A DNA stretch of 64,000 bases from Antitrichia curtipendula (Eukaryota > Streptophyta > Bryopsida > Hypnales > Leucodontaceae). The notes beneath the pieces are model-generated. The model worked only from the letters and a program-made list of their open reading frames with translations. It searched no databases and was not told the origin of the DNA. This document shows, piece by piece, positions 22,150-35,020 of this stretch (within the stretch, counting starts at the first letter, position 1; every line of letters starts with the position of its first letter). The DNA is taken from NCBI GenBank assembly GCA_951230915.1, contig OX579635.1:22568001-22632000 (forward strand), read 5' to 3'. Both the position numbers and the translations under genes were made by a program.

Positions 22150-22948
22150 AATTACTTGATATATTTGAACTCCTTAAAATTCCTTGACTATGTTCTCACC
22201 AAAAACGCTCCAAAACTGTCATATCTTTTTTTTTATCCTTGTAAAAAATTGGGCAGCTACACTTCACAAGGTCACATTTCTACTTTAAGATGTCCATGTT
22301 GTTGGTGCTTCTTTGGATTCATTTTTCAAGACAAGTTTGCTACATGCTTGAAAACTTTGAGATCACTTGGAATTATACAACATATAGGAAAAGAAAAAGA
22401 AGTAGAAAGAAGTAGAAAATGATTCAAAATATGAAACCGTTAAGAATTTAGTTATGGAACTGAAAAATGCCAATACCAATGGTTGCAAAGTTGTAATAAA
22501 CAATCTTTATCCTCTAATTTTTATTTTTTTCAAAAAATATTGAAAATTGAGTTAAATAAGGGACTTCAAAGTTTATTTAGTGTAGAAAATCTATAATTGC
22601 CCACAAACTAAAATTCCTTAAAACTTTCATTTCATTAATAAAAATAAAACAATTCAAATCTTTCCAAATATATATAAATTTAGAAAATCAATTTCAAATT
22701 TTTCTTTACAAAAAAAGTTTTTATTTTTCCAAATCTGCCTAACTTGCCTACTCTGGAAAAAGAAACTACATGTCATGGAATAACTTTTTAACCATCTAGT
22801 AAAAAGTTATGAAAATAGTTGGGCCTTCAAGAAAAAACTCATCTACATGTTATGTGAACATTTAAAATTAAAAAAATAAAAATTTCATTTGTAGTGAGCT
22901 GTCTAAAATCGCTTTGTTGCTAAAAAGCGTAGTTTGGACTTTTAGGGG
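22150..22948. mobile_element. TTAA-family repeat copy, right end at 22948
   Basis: The right end reads CTTTTAGGGG followed by TTAA (22949-22952). The inside shares long phrases with the copies at 25.6-26.2, 26.76-27.66 and (inverted) 57.6-58.5 kb, for example GATCACTTGGAATTATACAA and AGAAGTAGAAAATGATTC. The left end is not resolved. There is no coding frame. Confidence 0.6.
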
Positions 22949-22952
22949 TTAA

Positions 22953-23153
22953 ATGCAAATATCTTGCAATATACAAGGGCAAAGTGTCTGAAATTGCTTC
23001 CACACATTTTTACACTAGTCTAATGCAACATCCTACAGTTAGATTTGCAGAAGAATAAAATCCACAATTTTTATAGCTTTTTCCTCTTTGCAATTAAAAA
23101 AAATGGTAGTTTTGAGTGTTTTTTGGATGGAGAAAAGGTCATGGTCCTTTAGG
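22953..23153. repeat. Half copy of the TTAA-family repeat
   Basis: It begins right after the TTAA that ends the previous copy, with AATGCAAATATCTTGCAATA, and ends GGTCATGGTCCTTTAGGGG. The same order of phrases ends the complete copy at 34,108-35,017, so this is a solo right half abutting another copy. Confidence 0.6.
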
Positions 23154-25599
23154 GGCACAATCCAAGGAGATTTATAGCTTAACCGGCTAGAATCCTACAT
23201 TTTCTCAAATCAAATGGTTGTTTGAAGCATTCTCTGAGCTAGGCCTTTCAAAAATAGAGAATATTCTTTGATTTTCCTCTTACATGATCGAGTTTTTTCT
23301 AAAGATTTTGAAATCAATTAGGCAATTCTTGATTTCAATCGGCTAACTTGTAACTAAATGCTGGTACTCCCCATACATTGTTCAAGGGCTATAAAGCATG
23401 CTTTCACATGTACTACAAGCTCAGAATTCGTTGATCCTACCTTTACCTCCTTCAATACTAGCTTTGTCTGCCAAAGTGAAGATTTTTTTGTCCCTTGGAA
23501 ATTTGAATTTTCAATTGCACCTCAGGTGCGTACGTAGCTTATATTAAGTACAACAATCTGAGTGTGCCTCGCATGCTAGCTCGACCTTCGATATTAAATA
23601 GAATACCACTCCTCTAAATGATCAAGTCTATCTACTTTTGCACCACCTACAAATGAAATTTGCAACCTCATTGTCGCCCAAAGTAGGGCCAGTGTCCCAA
23701 TGTATCACTGGGTATGGTTATGTGTTGTCCGAGGACACTTGCATTGGCAAAATTTAATTTAATTTTGAAAGAGACAAGTCATGCTGCCATCTCTGTTAGA
23801 ATCTCATTAGAAGAGCATGCGTTCGTGCAACAAAAAAAAGAATTGGCATTTATTGGGGTACAATGTACCTCATTGAGTTCCCTGCATGATCAAATGTCTG
23901 CGACCATGTTTGAGCGACCAAATGTATGCTGCAGTGTACTCAGCCAGTGCATGTAAGTTGATGTCGATGAAAATCAAGCCTTAGTACGTGTACAATGGTA
24001 CAAATAATAAATTTATTATTTGTCCATTACAATGTCTAGAAAATGCATAAGAAGAGAATCTACTATCTTTTAAAAAAAAATTCAAACACCTTCCAACCAA
24101 AATTGGCCAAAAATGAGGCTGTTTTAATCATATGAATAGTGTTCAGTTGCTTCTTTGGTTGCATTTAAGGTAAGGTAGGTGTCTCTAAAAGCGACTTGGC
24201 TCTAAAAGTGACACTAACACAGAGGTACATTTTACTTTCTTCAATGTATCAACATTGTACATTTCAGGAGGGGTCGCTTTTAGAAACCACTGCATTTCAA
24301 CTTCAAAAAAATTTGTAACTAATTCCACGGAGGTCCGAAAAATATGAAACGACTTGGAAAAGATGCCAATTCCATTTTTCTTCCTAGTAAAATTACTGAA
24401 AATTGTTTCAAGGAGTTTAGCTTCCCTGAAAATGCAATCAGCTCTTAAATGGTTGCTTTAACAACCTCCTACTTTAGTGTGCTCTAAAAGCGTCCATCTT
24501 CTTTAAACCGCCCCTATTTTAAGGTGGAGAATGGAGATGGGTTGATCCTTAAATGGACCAGTTTAGCAATTGAATGCATGGAGGAAAAATTATTTCTATT
24601 GCAAGAGCCAATCATTGTCTTTGATTTCCGCTCATCTCTTTACAAGTTGCAAGTGAACAGATTTTGGAAGACCTATGGTCACAAATAGGTGCCTATGCCC
24701 AAAATCTTTGAAAATTTATAGGTAATTCAAAATGCTTGAAAAAATACAAAACCACTTGTGTTAGATTCCACATCTTTTTTTCTCTCTCAAAAATGATTAA
24801 AAATATTTATGCCCATGGAACCCTGTGAAAAAGGCGGACGAGCCCTTGAATGGTCGCTTTAAGAGCATGTTACCTTAGGATAATCTACTCCCTCTTGCAC
24901 ATGGTCCATCAAAGTCAAGGCAATCATGCACATGCTCATAATTTTCTTACATTGATGAAGTCAATTCAGTACTGCATTTTTTGGTGCAATTGATGTAACT
25001 TAAGCCAAAGAAAAGCTAATTAGTTTGCTCACTTTTACCTATAATAGAAAGTATTACTTTTGACTAATTTAAAACAAAAAAAGAAGTGAAACGGGTTTAG
25101 TGAGAAGTCTTACTTTATTTTGTACTTGATATACAAAACTTTTTTTATGACTTTCAAGTAAAGAGTCATAGCAAGATATAAAATATAATGTAATCCTCGT
25201 GTGCCTCACAACTAATAGCCAAAAAAATTTAGAGCATTTTATTGGAAAAGAAAATCTATCTCAGAAGTTTACACTAGAATTTAAGTTTATGGTCTTAACC
25301 CCTTAAAAGGAATTCGTTGTTTTTAGGTGCTCAAAATTGCTTCAAAGAGCTCAAATATAAAGCAAGGCTAAGATCTTCATTTATATTTATTCATTAACAA
25401 ATCAAACCATAGGATTCTTTAGTTAACTTGTTAGAGTACACCCTATTAAGATTTCAAAACAAGAAACCCTATCAATTGCAAGATCATGATACTTAGATTT
25501 CCAAAAGAAATATTTCCAAATCTTCCTAAATGGTTACATTTTATCTTTCAACCTTTTTACACAAAATGTGTAGATTCTACAACTTATTACTCTCCATAA
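23154..25599. other. Intergenic DNA with TTAA-family fragments
   Basis: No gene is supported. An open frame at 23714-23956 shows no domain. At 24180-24500 there are repeated phrases such as CTCTAAAAGCGAC and CTAAAAGTGAC, which look like a short dispersed repeat. Confidence 0.4.
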
Positions 25600-26244
25600 T
25601 ATGTTGAAGAAATATGTCAAGAATATACATATATGATTTCAACAAAAGATTTCATGTTCATGCTTGAAAAAAATAGTAGGTAGAAAGAAGTAGGCAAGTA
25701 GCATATTACTCAAAAGACTAAATTGTTAAGAATTTAGTAAGAAATTGAAAAAATTCAATCTCAACGGTTGTAATGTTGTAATAAACAATATTCACCCAAT
25801 TAATTATTTTATTTTATTTTATTTCAAAAATATTAAATATAGAGTTAAATTTAAGCACTTCAATGTTTATTTTAGAGTAGAGATTCCATAATTACTTGCA
25901 ACCTCAAACTCCTCATGACTTTCATCTTGTCAATCAAAATGGAATGATTCAAAGTTTTCCACATATATACAAATCTAAAAAATCAAGTTCAAATTTTTAT
26001 TTCTTGAAAAAATCTTTTTTTTGAGCTGTCCAAGGAACAACAAAAATTACATACCATACAATAACTTTTTAACCATGTAATCAAAATTTATGAAAATTGT
26101 TGCGCCTGAAAGCTACTCCTCAGGCCCATGCTGTGTAGAAATTTCAGTAAAATAAATAAATTTATTTGACATAGTGCTCATAATGGCAAAATAGTTGTCC
26201 AAAATTTCTATGTTGCCAAAAAACATAGTTTGGTCCTTTAGGGA
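25600..26244. mobile_element. TTAA-family repeat copy, damaged right end
   Basis: It shares the ATATGATTTCAAC to AGAAGTAGGCAAGTAG region and the later TTTTTAACCATGTAATC region with the other copies. It ends TGGTCCTTTAGGG followed by ATAAA instead of TTAA. The left end is not resolved. Confidence 0.55.
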
Positions 26245-26759
26245 TAAAATTGTTCTAAAATTGTCATTCTTATTGCATTGAGTGCAAGATTTTTTTTCAT
26301 TTTTCAATAATATTTTATTGCCTTCTACTATTGTAAGAATGTGTGGTAAAAATTGTGACTTTATAGATTATGAGATTTAAACATTCATAGTTAATAAAAA
26401 AAATCACAACTTTACCTAATTATTTGCCCTCTTGATTAACACATTACTTAAGCTATTCCTAAACCTTCAAGCTTTATTACTTTTGATCCAGGCATTTGAT
26501 TATAAAAAAATAACTTATATTTTCACAAAGCTTATACAAGCCCGCATCTCTAGATAAACTTCACTTTCATCCATTCAAAAATGGCTTTGTATGGACTTAC
26601 TTAAGCCTTTTTGTCCTTTAAGAATTAAGTTGTTATTTCTAACAGTCATTTGGTAACATGATGAAAATTTTGATTCCAAACTTTACATTTTGATCAAATG
26701 AGTGAATTTTGTTAAATTCACTCAATTTCAAAATTTATAATGGATTTTTACACAAAACC
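26245..26759. other. AT-rich intergenic DNA
   Basis: Nothing coding is seen. This separates two TTAA-family copies and contains short fragments of similar sequence. Confidence 0.4.
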
Positions 26760-26763
26760 TTAA

Positions 26764-27662
26764 TCCCTAAAGGTTTTTCTTAAAACATTTTTGGACAAAT
26801 GCATCAGTAGGATCTTGTAGTACGCTGGTTTGAGAATTTGTGGAATTTTTTTTAGAAAACTCCACCGTGTAGATTGCAAGATATTAGCGTTTGAAGTGAC
26901 AAATTTTTTTTTTGCCCCTACGAAGAAACGGGCAGCTGCACTGAAACGGGCAACAGCAGCTCACAAGGTCATATCTTTATGAAAAAATTTCCAAAATGGT
27001 TGTAACTATTTGGATTCATCCTTCAAGGCAAGTTGTCTACATGTTAGAATTTTCTTAGATTATTTGGAATTACACAACATATAGGGAAAAAATAGTAAGT
27101 AGAAAGAAGTAGAGAATGATTCAAAATACTAAATTGTTAACCATTTATTTATGGAATTGAAAAATGTCAATCCCAATGGTTGTAATGTTGCAATAAACAA
27201 TCTAAACCTAATGTTTATATTTTTTTTCAAAAATATTAAAATTTGAATAAAATAAAGGACTTCAAAGTTCATTTTAGGATAGAGATTTCATAACTATTTG
27301 TAAACTATCCTCAACTAAAACTCCTTGTAACTTTCATTTCATTAATCAAAATGGAATGATTCAAAGTTTTTTCATGTATATAAAAATCCAACAAAACAAT
27401 TTCAAATTTTTATTTTTCATAAAAGAGATTTTTAAAGAAGTTTTTTTTTCTGCCCGAGGTGCCCACCGAGCAATGAAAACCACATATCATTCAATAACTT
27501 TTTGACAATGTAGTCAAAAGTTATGAAAAAATTTGGGCCTTAAAGCTACTCCTTAGGAAAATGTTATGTTAAAATTTCATAGAAAAAAAATAAAAACTCC
27601 ATTCATAGTGAGTTGCCCAAAATTGTTATGCTGCCAAAAAATGCACTTTGGTCCTTTAGAGG
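26764..27662. mobile_element. Complete TTAA-bounded non-autonomous element, 899 bp
   Basis: TTAA flanks it on both sides (26760-26763 and 27663-27666). The ends are TCCCTAAAGG on the left and CCTTTAGAGG on the right, an imperfect inverted repeat. TTAA duplication with CCC-type ends is the signature of piggyBac-like elements. No transposase is present, so assignment rests on the ends alone. Confidence 0.75.
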
Positions 27663-27904
27663 TTAAAACTTAAGATAAGTACAAATATACATTTTAGAGT
27701 AGCTTGTCTTGAAAAGTGCTGAGTAGTGGATTACCACCAATTTGATGAAATTGATGTTCAAAATACCATAACTCACAACTAAAGTCCTTTCTTTACAATT
27801 CTATTGAAATGTAAATGAGTGCAAAATGATGAACTAGTAGGCCAATCCAAAGGACATATAAAGTATATTGCAAAGAGAGAGGGGGAATATTTTTGGGGAA
27901 TGTT

Positions 27905-28115
27905 AGTACGTGAGCATAGAATCTAATTATGAGCCCATGAACCTAGGAGTCTACATAATAGACACCTTCTATAATTATATGTGTCTATGTTATAGATACC
28001 TATATTATAAACTTGTTTCATGTTGTGGTGTACCTAAATTATAGGTACATATATTATAAGCACCTTCAAATGGTTGTAAGTACATACCTACAACTAGATT
28101 CAAGGCTTGTAGGCT
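27905..28115. repeat. Second copy of the TATAGGTACCTAT tandem repeat
   Basis: Flanking phrases (GAGCCCATGAACCTAGGAGTC before, CAAGGCTTGTAGGCTCC after) and the repeated TATAGATACCTATATTATA core match the block at 21,650-21,965. This copy is shorter. Confidence 0.7.
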
Positions 28116-28559
28116 CCCGTCTCTATGTTCACCCACTAGTATCTTTGGAATACTTTCCTATGTAGAGAGTGTTAATCAATAAATAATTAATTCATGCTTA
28201 AGCATTTTGTGATGTAAATTAGTGTATAATGCCTAATCCATATAGGACCAATAATTAAAGCCACAAAAAGAGCGGTCCATTGTGCATTATTTACGCTCAT
28301 TCAGAAAAGTCAGAAGCTCGGGGAGAGTTTTCTTTTGACTGTTTCATTGGAAATTGAATTCCATTAATTTAGTGGTGTTCCTTGAGCCATTTTGACATCT
28401 ACATTAGCTTGTCGTGCCAATAGATAGGTATACAAATTGATATGCAAATTCAATTTCATCCACAACACTATGCATTGCTCAACAACAATTTTCACCCGAA
28501 TCCTCTAAACTCCCTTCCTCCTAAATCATTTCATTTTAATCCTTTTTTGAGGGTCTACA

Positions 28560-28800
28560 AACCCATTTCAATGGGAATTGTACCAATTTAACCCTGGAAC
28601 GTCAAGCTGGTCACCATAAAAATCATCCTTTCACACCATAAAAGTATAGTGTGAGTTATTTGCTTAAAAAACACCCAAGAGCACTCATTGGAAGTCAAAC
28701 TACTGTGCAAGACCTTAGTCCCCGTTCACACAAAATTCCAAGAATTCCAAGAATGAACATCTGCACTTCTGTCTTACATATGAGAAGGACTCTCTGTCAT
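28560..28800. repeat. Dispersed repeat shared with 44,830-45,010
   Basis: Phrases such as CAAACTACTGTG, AGAGCACTCATTGGAAGTC, AGAATGAACATCTGCACTTC and GGTCACCATAAAAATCATCC recur in the same order and orientation near 44,850-45,010 inside the 21-kb element. The class is unknown. Confidence 0.6.
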
Positions 28801-31740
28801 GCACCAGGACACTTCTGGCCGGCCGCCGCGTCGTTACCGGGTTACCAAACTGCCGAACCTTCAGTATAGTATGCGTTTCAAAAGGAAAAAGAATTGATGC
28901 AAGAGTTGCTGATCAATTGGTACCGGCGTTACTTTCGGTGTGTCGTCTACTGGTGTTCTTGTCGTCTGCCTGTATCGAGATGTTACGCTTGTCGGTCTCT
29001 ACTTTTGCACGCAAATAATGACTCTTTTCTTTGTATCTGTGTCCATCAATGAAACAATTCCACTGTGCACTGAGAACTGACTTCCAAGCGTTACGAAAGG
29101 TTGCGGTTGCAGATGCAGTAACTTAACTTACGTGATGACTCCTGAGGGGAGCTGGTTTGACAGGGATTCAGAGATTTAATAGAGACAAGCGCATCTTTGC
29201 ACACTCCTGACTTCTAATCAAGTACAGGATAGAGCTTCAGAGAGAGGACCTGCAGATCGATGGAACTCTAACCTCTTTTTGAGATTTGTATGAACTAAGT
29301 CATAATCCGTTCATCCCAAGTCCGACATCAAAGTTCCGAGAGGACAGTGAGAGTGAAACTAAGCTAAAGGCACGGATGCATCCTCAATGCGCTTTGGAAT
29401 TTGCCCTGCCAAATATAACTCTTTAACTTTTAACTGCTTTGTAATAATTAGAACTTGACATTTTTATCATTGGAAGCACATTCAATAGTACTTTGAATAG
29501 GTTCAATAGTACTTTGAATAGGTACAAAAAAATTCAAATTCAAATATAATTATTTGGACAAAGAAAATAAACAGTTAGAAAGCTAGCTAAAAGACAAAAA
29601 ATTATAGTGGTGTTCACAAATCATTGTTGACTATGCAGTTTGCACTCCGAATTTGACCAATGCTGAAGCACTGATGTCTTAGAAGTAATGCGAATCCTAA
29701 TCGTTTTTCGCCAACCAGAGATCAACCCCATCTTGTGGAGTTGTGGCATTGACGAGGTCATTGATAATTCATCGTACTCGAGCCTGGACATATAGAGAAG
29801 CTTTGCAAGACCCCAAATGCAACTCGTAGTTTGAACAACAGCACAAAAGTGAAATTAAGGAAAGTCCACCTAGCCTGCATCAGTATCAGATAGTTTCGAA
29901 AGATCGAAGGGTCAAATTATCATTAATTGAACAAGATAAACTGGATCAATTGACAAGAAATCAGTTAATACTAAATCGATCCCAAGTACCTGACAATTGC
30001 GCAAAACCCACCTATTAGAAGCAACATCCGCTCCTTGAATTGGACAAAACGTGAATTTCATTAAAATGGCGGCATTCCAGAACTTTGGCGGGTTTACATC
30101 TATACCTGCCCTAGATGTTCAGACAAAGTGGCGGATTTCATATGCCATTTTAACGAAATTCACGTTACAACTGCTGGAACATGTGTTACGTTATCTGAAC
30201 TGTTAGTACATTGAGAGTTCAGGCCATAACATTATTAGCATTAGCAATTATAATTTTCAAAGAGAGACTCACCTGATTCGTCTCACAGAAAGAAATCTGG
30301 ACTGCCGTCTTGCATTGATTAGGAAGACACGCTTGCAAAGCTCAGAATGGATAACGCCACACTTCTATCTGTCGAACGTCTGGCCGGTTAATTACCAAAA
30401 CGACATGGATAATTGAACAGAGTTGGGCGCTATCCCTCCTGAGCTTCGTAATTGTGACACCTAGAGAAGGTGGTCTCTGGATACTCAAATCCGGCTTCCG
30501 ATCCCAGTTGATCAGTATATATTTGCGCTAGGAACAGGGGGACTCACGGAAAAGCAGCAAAGTAACAGAAAAAATCAGTGGCAAACGATTTCTCTGTTGG
30601 CAACACTGAACCCACTGTAGTCACAATAGTGCAAATCTTATACAGTCTTAGATAAGAATTCGGCAGAGAACTTATATAGCCTTCGATATACTTGAACAGA
30701 GAGACAGGCACTCCACAGCAAATCCGAGCGTTACTTATGCAACAGTATGAGAAATTGTGAGTTCCAATGTCATAAAACAAACCATTCAACACCTTGGGAC
30801 TTAGACTGGTGAGAAACAATCATAATACGCGTCTCCTGCGCAAACTAATGATCTCGGCAATCTCGATCTATGCTCTTTATGAAGCCCTTGTCGAGTTTAC
30901 AAACTGCAGAAGTTGCATCGTTCACAAAGCACAGGACCAACTTGTTAACTAGTACCTGCAAAAGATGCAACATTCATAGAGCGAAGGACCAAGCTAGTAT
31001 TGCAACATTCACAGAGCACCAGGCTTCATTCGAACTAACTGGAAATTAATGTTGCAACCGGTCGGCCTTGACGACCAAATGAAAACTGACTCTACCAAGT
31101 CACCAAGTGACCTTCTCTAAAGAATTGGAGCATCTCCACAGAGATCGATCAATTCAACACACTGCCAGAAGCCACGAGAGAGTGTTTGCAGACTGAGGAT
31201 CGGAGGTATAAATGGAGCCTCTGAGAGAACTGTAGGCTCCACTTTCTTAGATCGGTAACTTCAAATTAAAGGCGAGACAGTCACTCTTGAATTAAATCGA
31301 AGGAAAATTGGCTTGTGATTAAGTTTGTAAAATTCATATAAAAAACGGACCTTTGAGTCAGCTTTTTGGAACAGCTTTTGGGTTGCCTTTTTGCCCTACT
31401 TTTGGGCATCCTTGCAGTGCTTGCCTTATAATTGTAAAGTAGTGGCGTACTCGTGGAGCCTAGAGGGGGACAGACCGTGAGATTCAGGAGGAGTTGAGCG
31501 TGACAATGCCCGACAGTATCCCAATGTGGGGTTCTTCACATTGCCCGAATCCTTTGGTAGGGTACATTCACACCAAGGCCCAAGGGTGCTGACAAGGTGG
31601 GGTATGAATTTATATTTTGGTGGAGCAGAGGTAGGAATCCTGAAATGTTGCAGAGGGCAAGTTTGTAGTTGCTGAATGAACGACTCTCAAGGATAGTACT
31701 ATAGAAACAAGGAATGAACACTACTCACTTGTATAATCAT
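28800..31740. other. GC-richer block without a recognisable gene
   Basis: This 2.9-kb block contrasts with the AT-rich DNA on both sides and contains CG-containing words (for example GGCCGGCCGCCGCG near 28,818). Open frames are short and give no domain. It could be a decayed element, a long terminal region or a non-coding transcript. It contains one hairpin MITE (30048-30166). Confidence 0.4.
30048..30166. mobile_element. 119-bp hairpin MITE with ACAA duplication
   Basis: The left arm AACGTGAATTTCATTAAAAT and the right arm ATTTTAACGAAATTCACGTT are inverse copies with one mismatch. ACAA flanks both sides (30044-30047, 30167-30170). The arms are about 25 bp with GGC next to them and enclose a loop of about 70 bases. 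Confidence 0.8.
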
Positions 31741-32285
31741 CGCTAATTGCAACCGAGCATAGTTTCTATTATTTTATACATGAATTGTTTTCATTGGATC
31801 TTTTTGGCAATTGAAAAAAGATTTCAATGGACCATACGGACACCGCCTGAACACTCCTAATGGATTTTCAAAGTAACGTCCCTAGGTGTACTCCAAAACC
31901 AAGTACACTAGGGTCTCGTAGCCTCTTGTGTATTGATTTTGTACATCTTGTGTGATTAATATCTAGATTTTTGTAACGCTTTTTGGTCCAAGTGCAGGTT
32001 TCTCAGTCTCTCGTTTTGGATAGTATCAAGCATGGGTGTATATACTTTATTCATTCAAGAATCTAGTAATTTCTGGTTGTCTACCTCAATGAACGATATT
32101 TAAGCTTTGTTCTTCCAAGGTAGAGACAAGTTTCACGTATAATTTGCATAAGTATGAAATAATGTTCCTCCCAAGGTTTACATCATGAAGAGGAGGCGGA
32201 AATCCTTTAAATAACAAACAAAGAATAAAAGACGCCTCCCTCTATTATGTGGAGATTATCTTTGAGCACTATCTCCTTCTAATAA
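31741..32285. other. AT-rich intergenic DNA
   Basis: No gene or paired repeat ends are visible. Confidence 0.4.
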
Positions 32286-32289
32286 GTTT

Positions 32290-32565
32290 AGAATAATTGT
32301 ATTGAAGATCAGTCCATGGAATAATTGTTTTGAAGATCACCCCATGGAATATTTGTATTGAAGATCACTCCATGGAATAATTATTTTGAATATCACCCCG
32401 TGGAATATTTGTAATGAAGATCACTCCATGGAATAATTGTTTTGAAGATCACCCCGTGGAATATTTGTAATGAAGATCACTCCATGGAATAATTGTTTTG
32501 AAGATCACCCCATGGAATAATTGTATTGAAGATCATCCCATAGAATAATTGTATTGATTGAAGGT
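32290..32565. repeat. 28-bp tandem repeat in 56-bp dimers, about ten units
   Basis: Units of GAAGATCACTCCATGGAATA plus ATTGTTTT alternate with GAAGATCACCCCATGGAATA plus TTTGTATT. The alternation gives a 56-bp higher-order period. There are no spacers between units, which excludes a CRISPR array. Confidence 0.9.
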
Positions 32566-32743
32566 TATGATTCTAAGGGGAAAAATTGTAACCTTCAAAA
32601 ATTTAAGATATAATTCACCTGCCACATTATGTGTCACATATAGTTAGAATATTTTTTTTTCTATTGCTACAAATATTACATGGAGTTAAAAATCTTAGCC
32701 TTTCTAGTTTTGTATATTTTCCCTTCATACAAATGTATCCTTA

Positions 32744-33475
32744 GGGTGAATGCAAGAAACACTTGTACTATTTTGTGTCACATCTTCAAATTGAAAGTCG
32801 TTGTGTGGTATAAGTTTTAGGGAAATGATGCAAACAACTTGAAACTCATATCAAAGTTGGGCGTATATGTGCCCAACGCGCTGCAATTTTTTGGATTTTT
32901 CCAAAATTCATTGTGGAGGAGAAAGTGAATTTCAAAAAAATGTCACAAATTCACTTTTGGAGGTTTCTAGTACTATGGAGTACCTTTTTTGAAGTCATTG
33001 AAGTTGTAACTTGGCATGCTTGTTTATATGAGTAAATTCCAACTTCTTAGGGAAGGGATTTTGAAAATATTGCTTCTAGTGCCGTGTGGAAGGCCCTAAA
33101 GTGTCATGACTTCCACTGTAATTTCGGAGAAACTGAGAAATCAAATTCAATTTGTCATTGTGCGGATGCTCTCTTCAATGACTTAGGAGAAATGGCCATT
33201 TTTTTCCTTAATTTTTTTAAGTCATTTAGTATTTATGAAAAATCAAAATCTAAACTGGCATTTTCTACGAATTATGGCAGCCTGTGGTAGAACATAGTAC
33301 TAGAGAGTGTAGTGAGTAGTAGTGCATAATATTGGTTCATGAAAAAATTCCTCTGCTGCACGACGTTCCTCTGCTGTGACATTCCTAGTACTCACAGTAC
33401 TCGTAGTACACGTAGTACTGGTCATGAAAAACACCAAAACGCAACAAATAATACAAGTGTTTCTTGCATTCACCC
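32744..33475. mobile_element. 732-bp element with GGGTGAATGC ends and CTTA duplication
   Basis: The left end reads GGGTGAATGCAAGAAACACT then TGTACTATTT. The right end is the inverse (AATACAAGTG then TTTCTTGCATTCACCC). CTTA flanks both sides (32740-32743 and 33476-33479). The inside has no transposase, and near 33,400 has dense GTAGTAC/GTACTAC words. The superfamily is not clear from a 4-bp duplication alone. Confidence 0.8.
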
Positions 33476-34107
33476 CTTAGAACTTAATTGCACTTATTCC
33501 TAGAACCTCCAAAAGTAAATAAAATAAAATAAAATAATTGTTTTAAATAATAAATACTTATAACTCCTTCCAAAAAATTTGTATCATTGATTCATGTAGA
33601 ACATTTTTTGCTTTCCATTGATATATTACACAAGTTTTTGAAGCTTTTTTAGTGCATATTAAGGGAATCAAGTGCACTTTCTAAAACATTCGTCATCCAC
33701 AAATCTAACAAATAGATTTCATAAGTATTAGCTCATGAGCATAAATTTACAATAGGATATAATTGCTACATGTTTATATAACTAACCTATTCAAACTCTT
33801 GCCTGAAATGCATAACATTTTCTTATGCGAGCATATAGTTTATTTTAAATTTTCTACACGAAGGTCAAAACCAACGTTAACTAATTAAATTTTTTCAAAA
33901 AAATATGACATGTCATCTTACAATTTGTTCAAGGTAATGTGGACCTCTTAAAATCTAGCGTAGAAATTTAATTTTGGCATTTAAAAAATTAAATACAACC
34001 TTCATGTACATTATATCTAACTATAGTACTTTTAAAATACATACTCTATTCATTTCATGTTGAAAAATACCTTGAAAAGACTCAACAAAAACTATATGTT
34101 AGTTCAA
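33476..34107. other. AT-rich intergenic DNA
   Basis: No gene or paired repeat is seen. Confidence 0.4.
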
Positions 34108-35017
34108 CCCCTAAAAGACCGTTTGTCCTCTCAAGAGACAATTTGGGTCCGGCCGTCCGGGCAGGTTCCTATAACCTCAAATTTTGTGAAATTTTGTGAA
34201 ATTTTTTGAGGATGTGAAGTTGTGCAAGAGCTTTGTGGATATACAATTTTTATTTCAATCGGTGCTCGGAAGAAAAAGTTATGGCAAAATAAACAAAATT
34301 GAAGTTTGGCGGGTAACACAAAAAAATCCTCAAAAGTCAAAATATAATTTTTAAGTTTTTTTTTCCTAAAATATTATATTTTTGTCTACATGTGAAGCTT
34401 TGATTCATTCTATTTAGACTAATAATGAGAAAATTATGGACAATCTTAGTTTTTTGGGCAATCTAAGCATTTTCTTGAAAAAATAACTTATAGAGCTCAT
34501 TTTTGAATGCAATTTTTTCAATTTTTTTGTTAGATAGGGTTTAGTTTGCAGGTTCAAACAATCTAACCATTGGGATTATTGTGTTTCAATTCCATCTTAA
34601 CAATATAGTGTTCCCTTCAATTTTGAACCTACTTTTACTTAACAATTTTTTAATGAGTGAAAATTAATTATTTTTTTTCTAACTTTTTTTCCTTAAATTC
34701 TCACCTCAACTATCCAACATAAAATATTAGGAAAACGTCATCTTCAGTGCAAAAAATTTAAATTAAGAAGTTAAAAAGCCAAAAAATGTAGTTGAAGAAG
34801 GTGCAGGGTTTTTTTTCTTCACTTTAAATGCAAATAATCTGCAATATATGTGGTCAAAGTTCCTAAAGTTTCTTCCATACATCTTATACTAGTCTAGTAT
34901 AAAATCCTATGCTTAGATTTGAAAAAAATAATAATTTCCAAAGTTTTTTTTTCTTTGCAATAGACATGACAATTTTGAGTGTCTTTTGATGTAAGAAATG
35001 CCTTGGTCCTTTAGGGG
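34108..35017. mobile_element. TTAA-bounded element of about 910 bp abutting the 21-kb transposon
   Basis: The left end is CCCCTAAAAGACCG after TCAA; the right end is GGTCCTTTAGGGG before TTAA (35018-35021). It is close in sequence to the element at 56566-57480, and shares end phrases (GGACAATTTGGGTC in one orientation or the other) with those at 40767-41346 and 46201-46783. The right TTAA overlaps the GTTA duplication of the 21-kb element, so the larger element inserted exactly at the boundary of this one. Confidence 0.7.
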
Positions 35018-35020
35018 TTA

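Noticed and set aside
28651..28869. Small open frame at the start of the GC-richer block
   Set aside because: It overlaps the dispersed repeat shared with 44.8-45.0 kb and the frame is not kept there.
32290..32565. CRISPR-like array
   Set aside because: The units are directly adjacent with no unique spacers, and the context is plant nuclear DNA.
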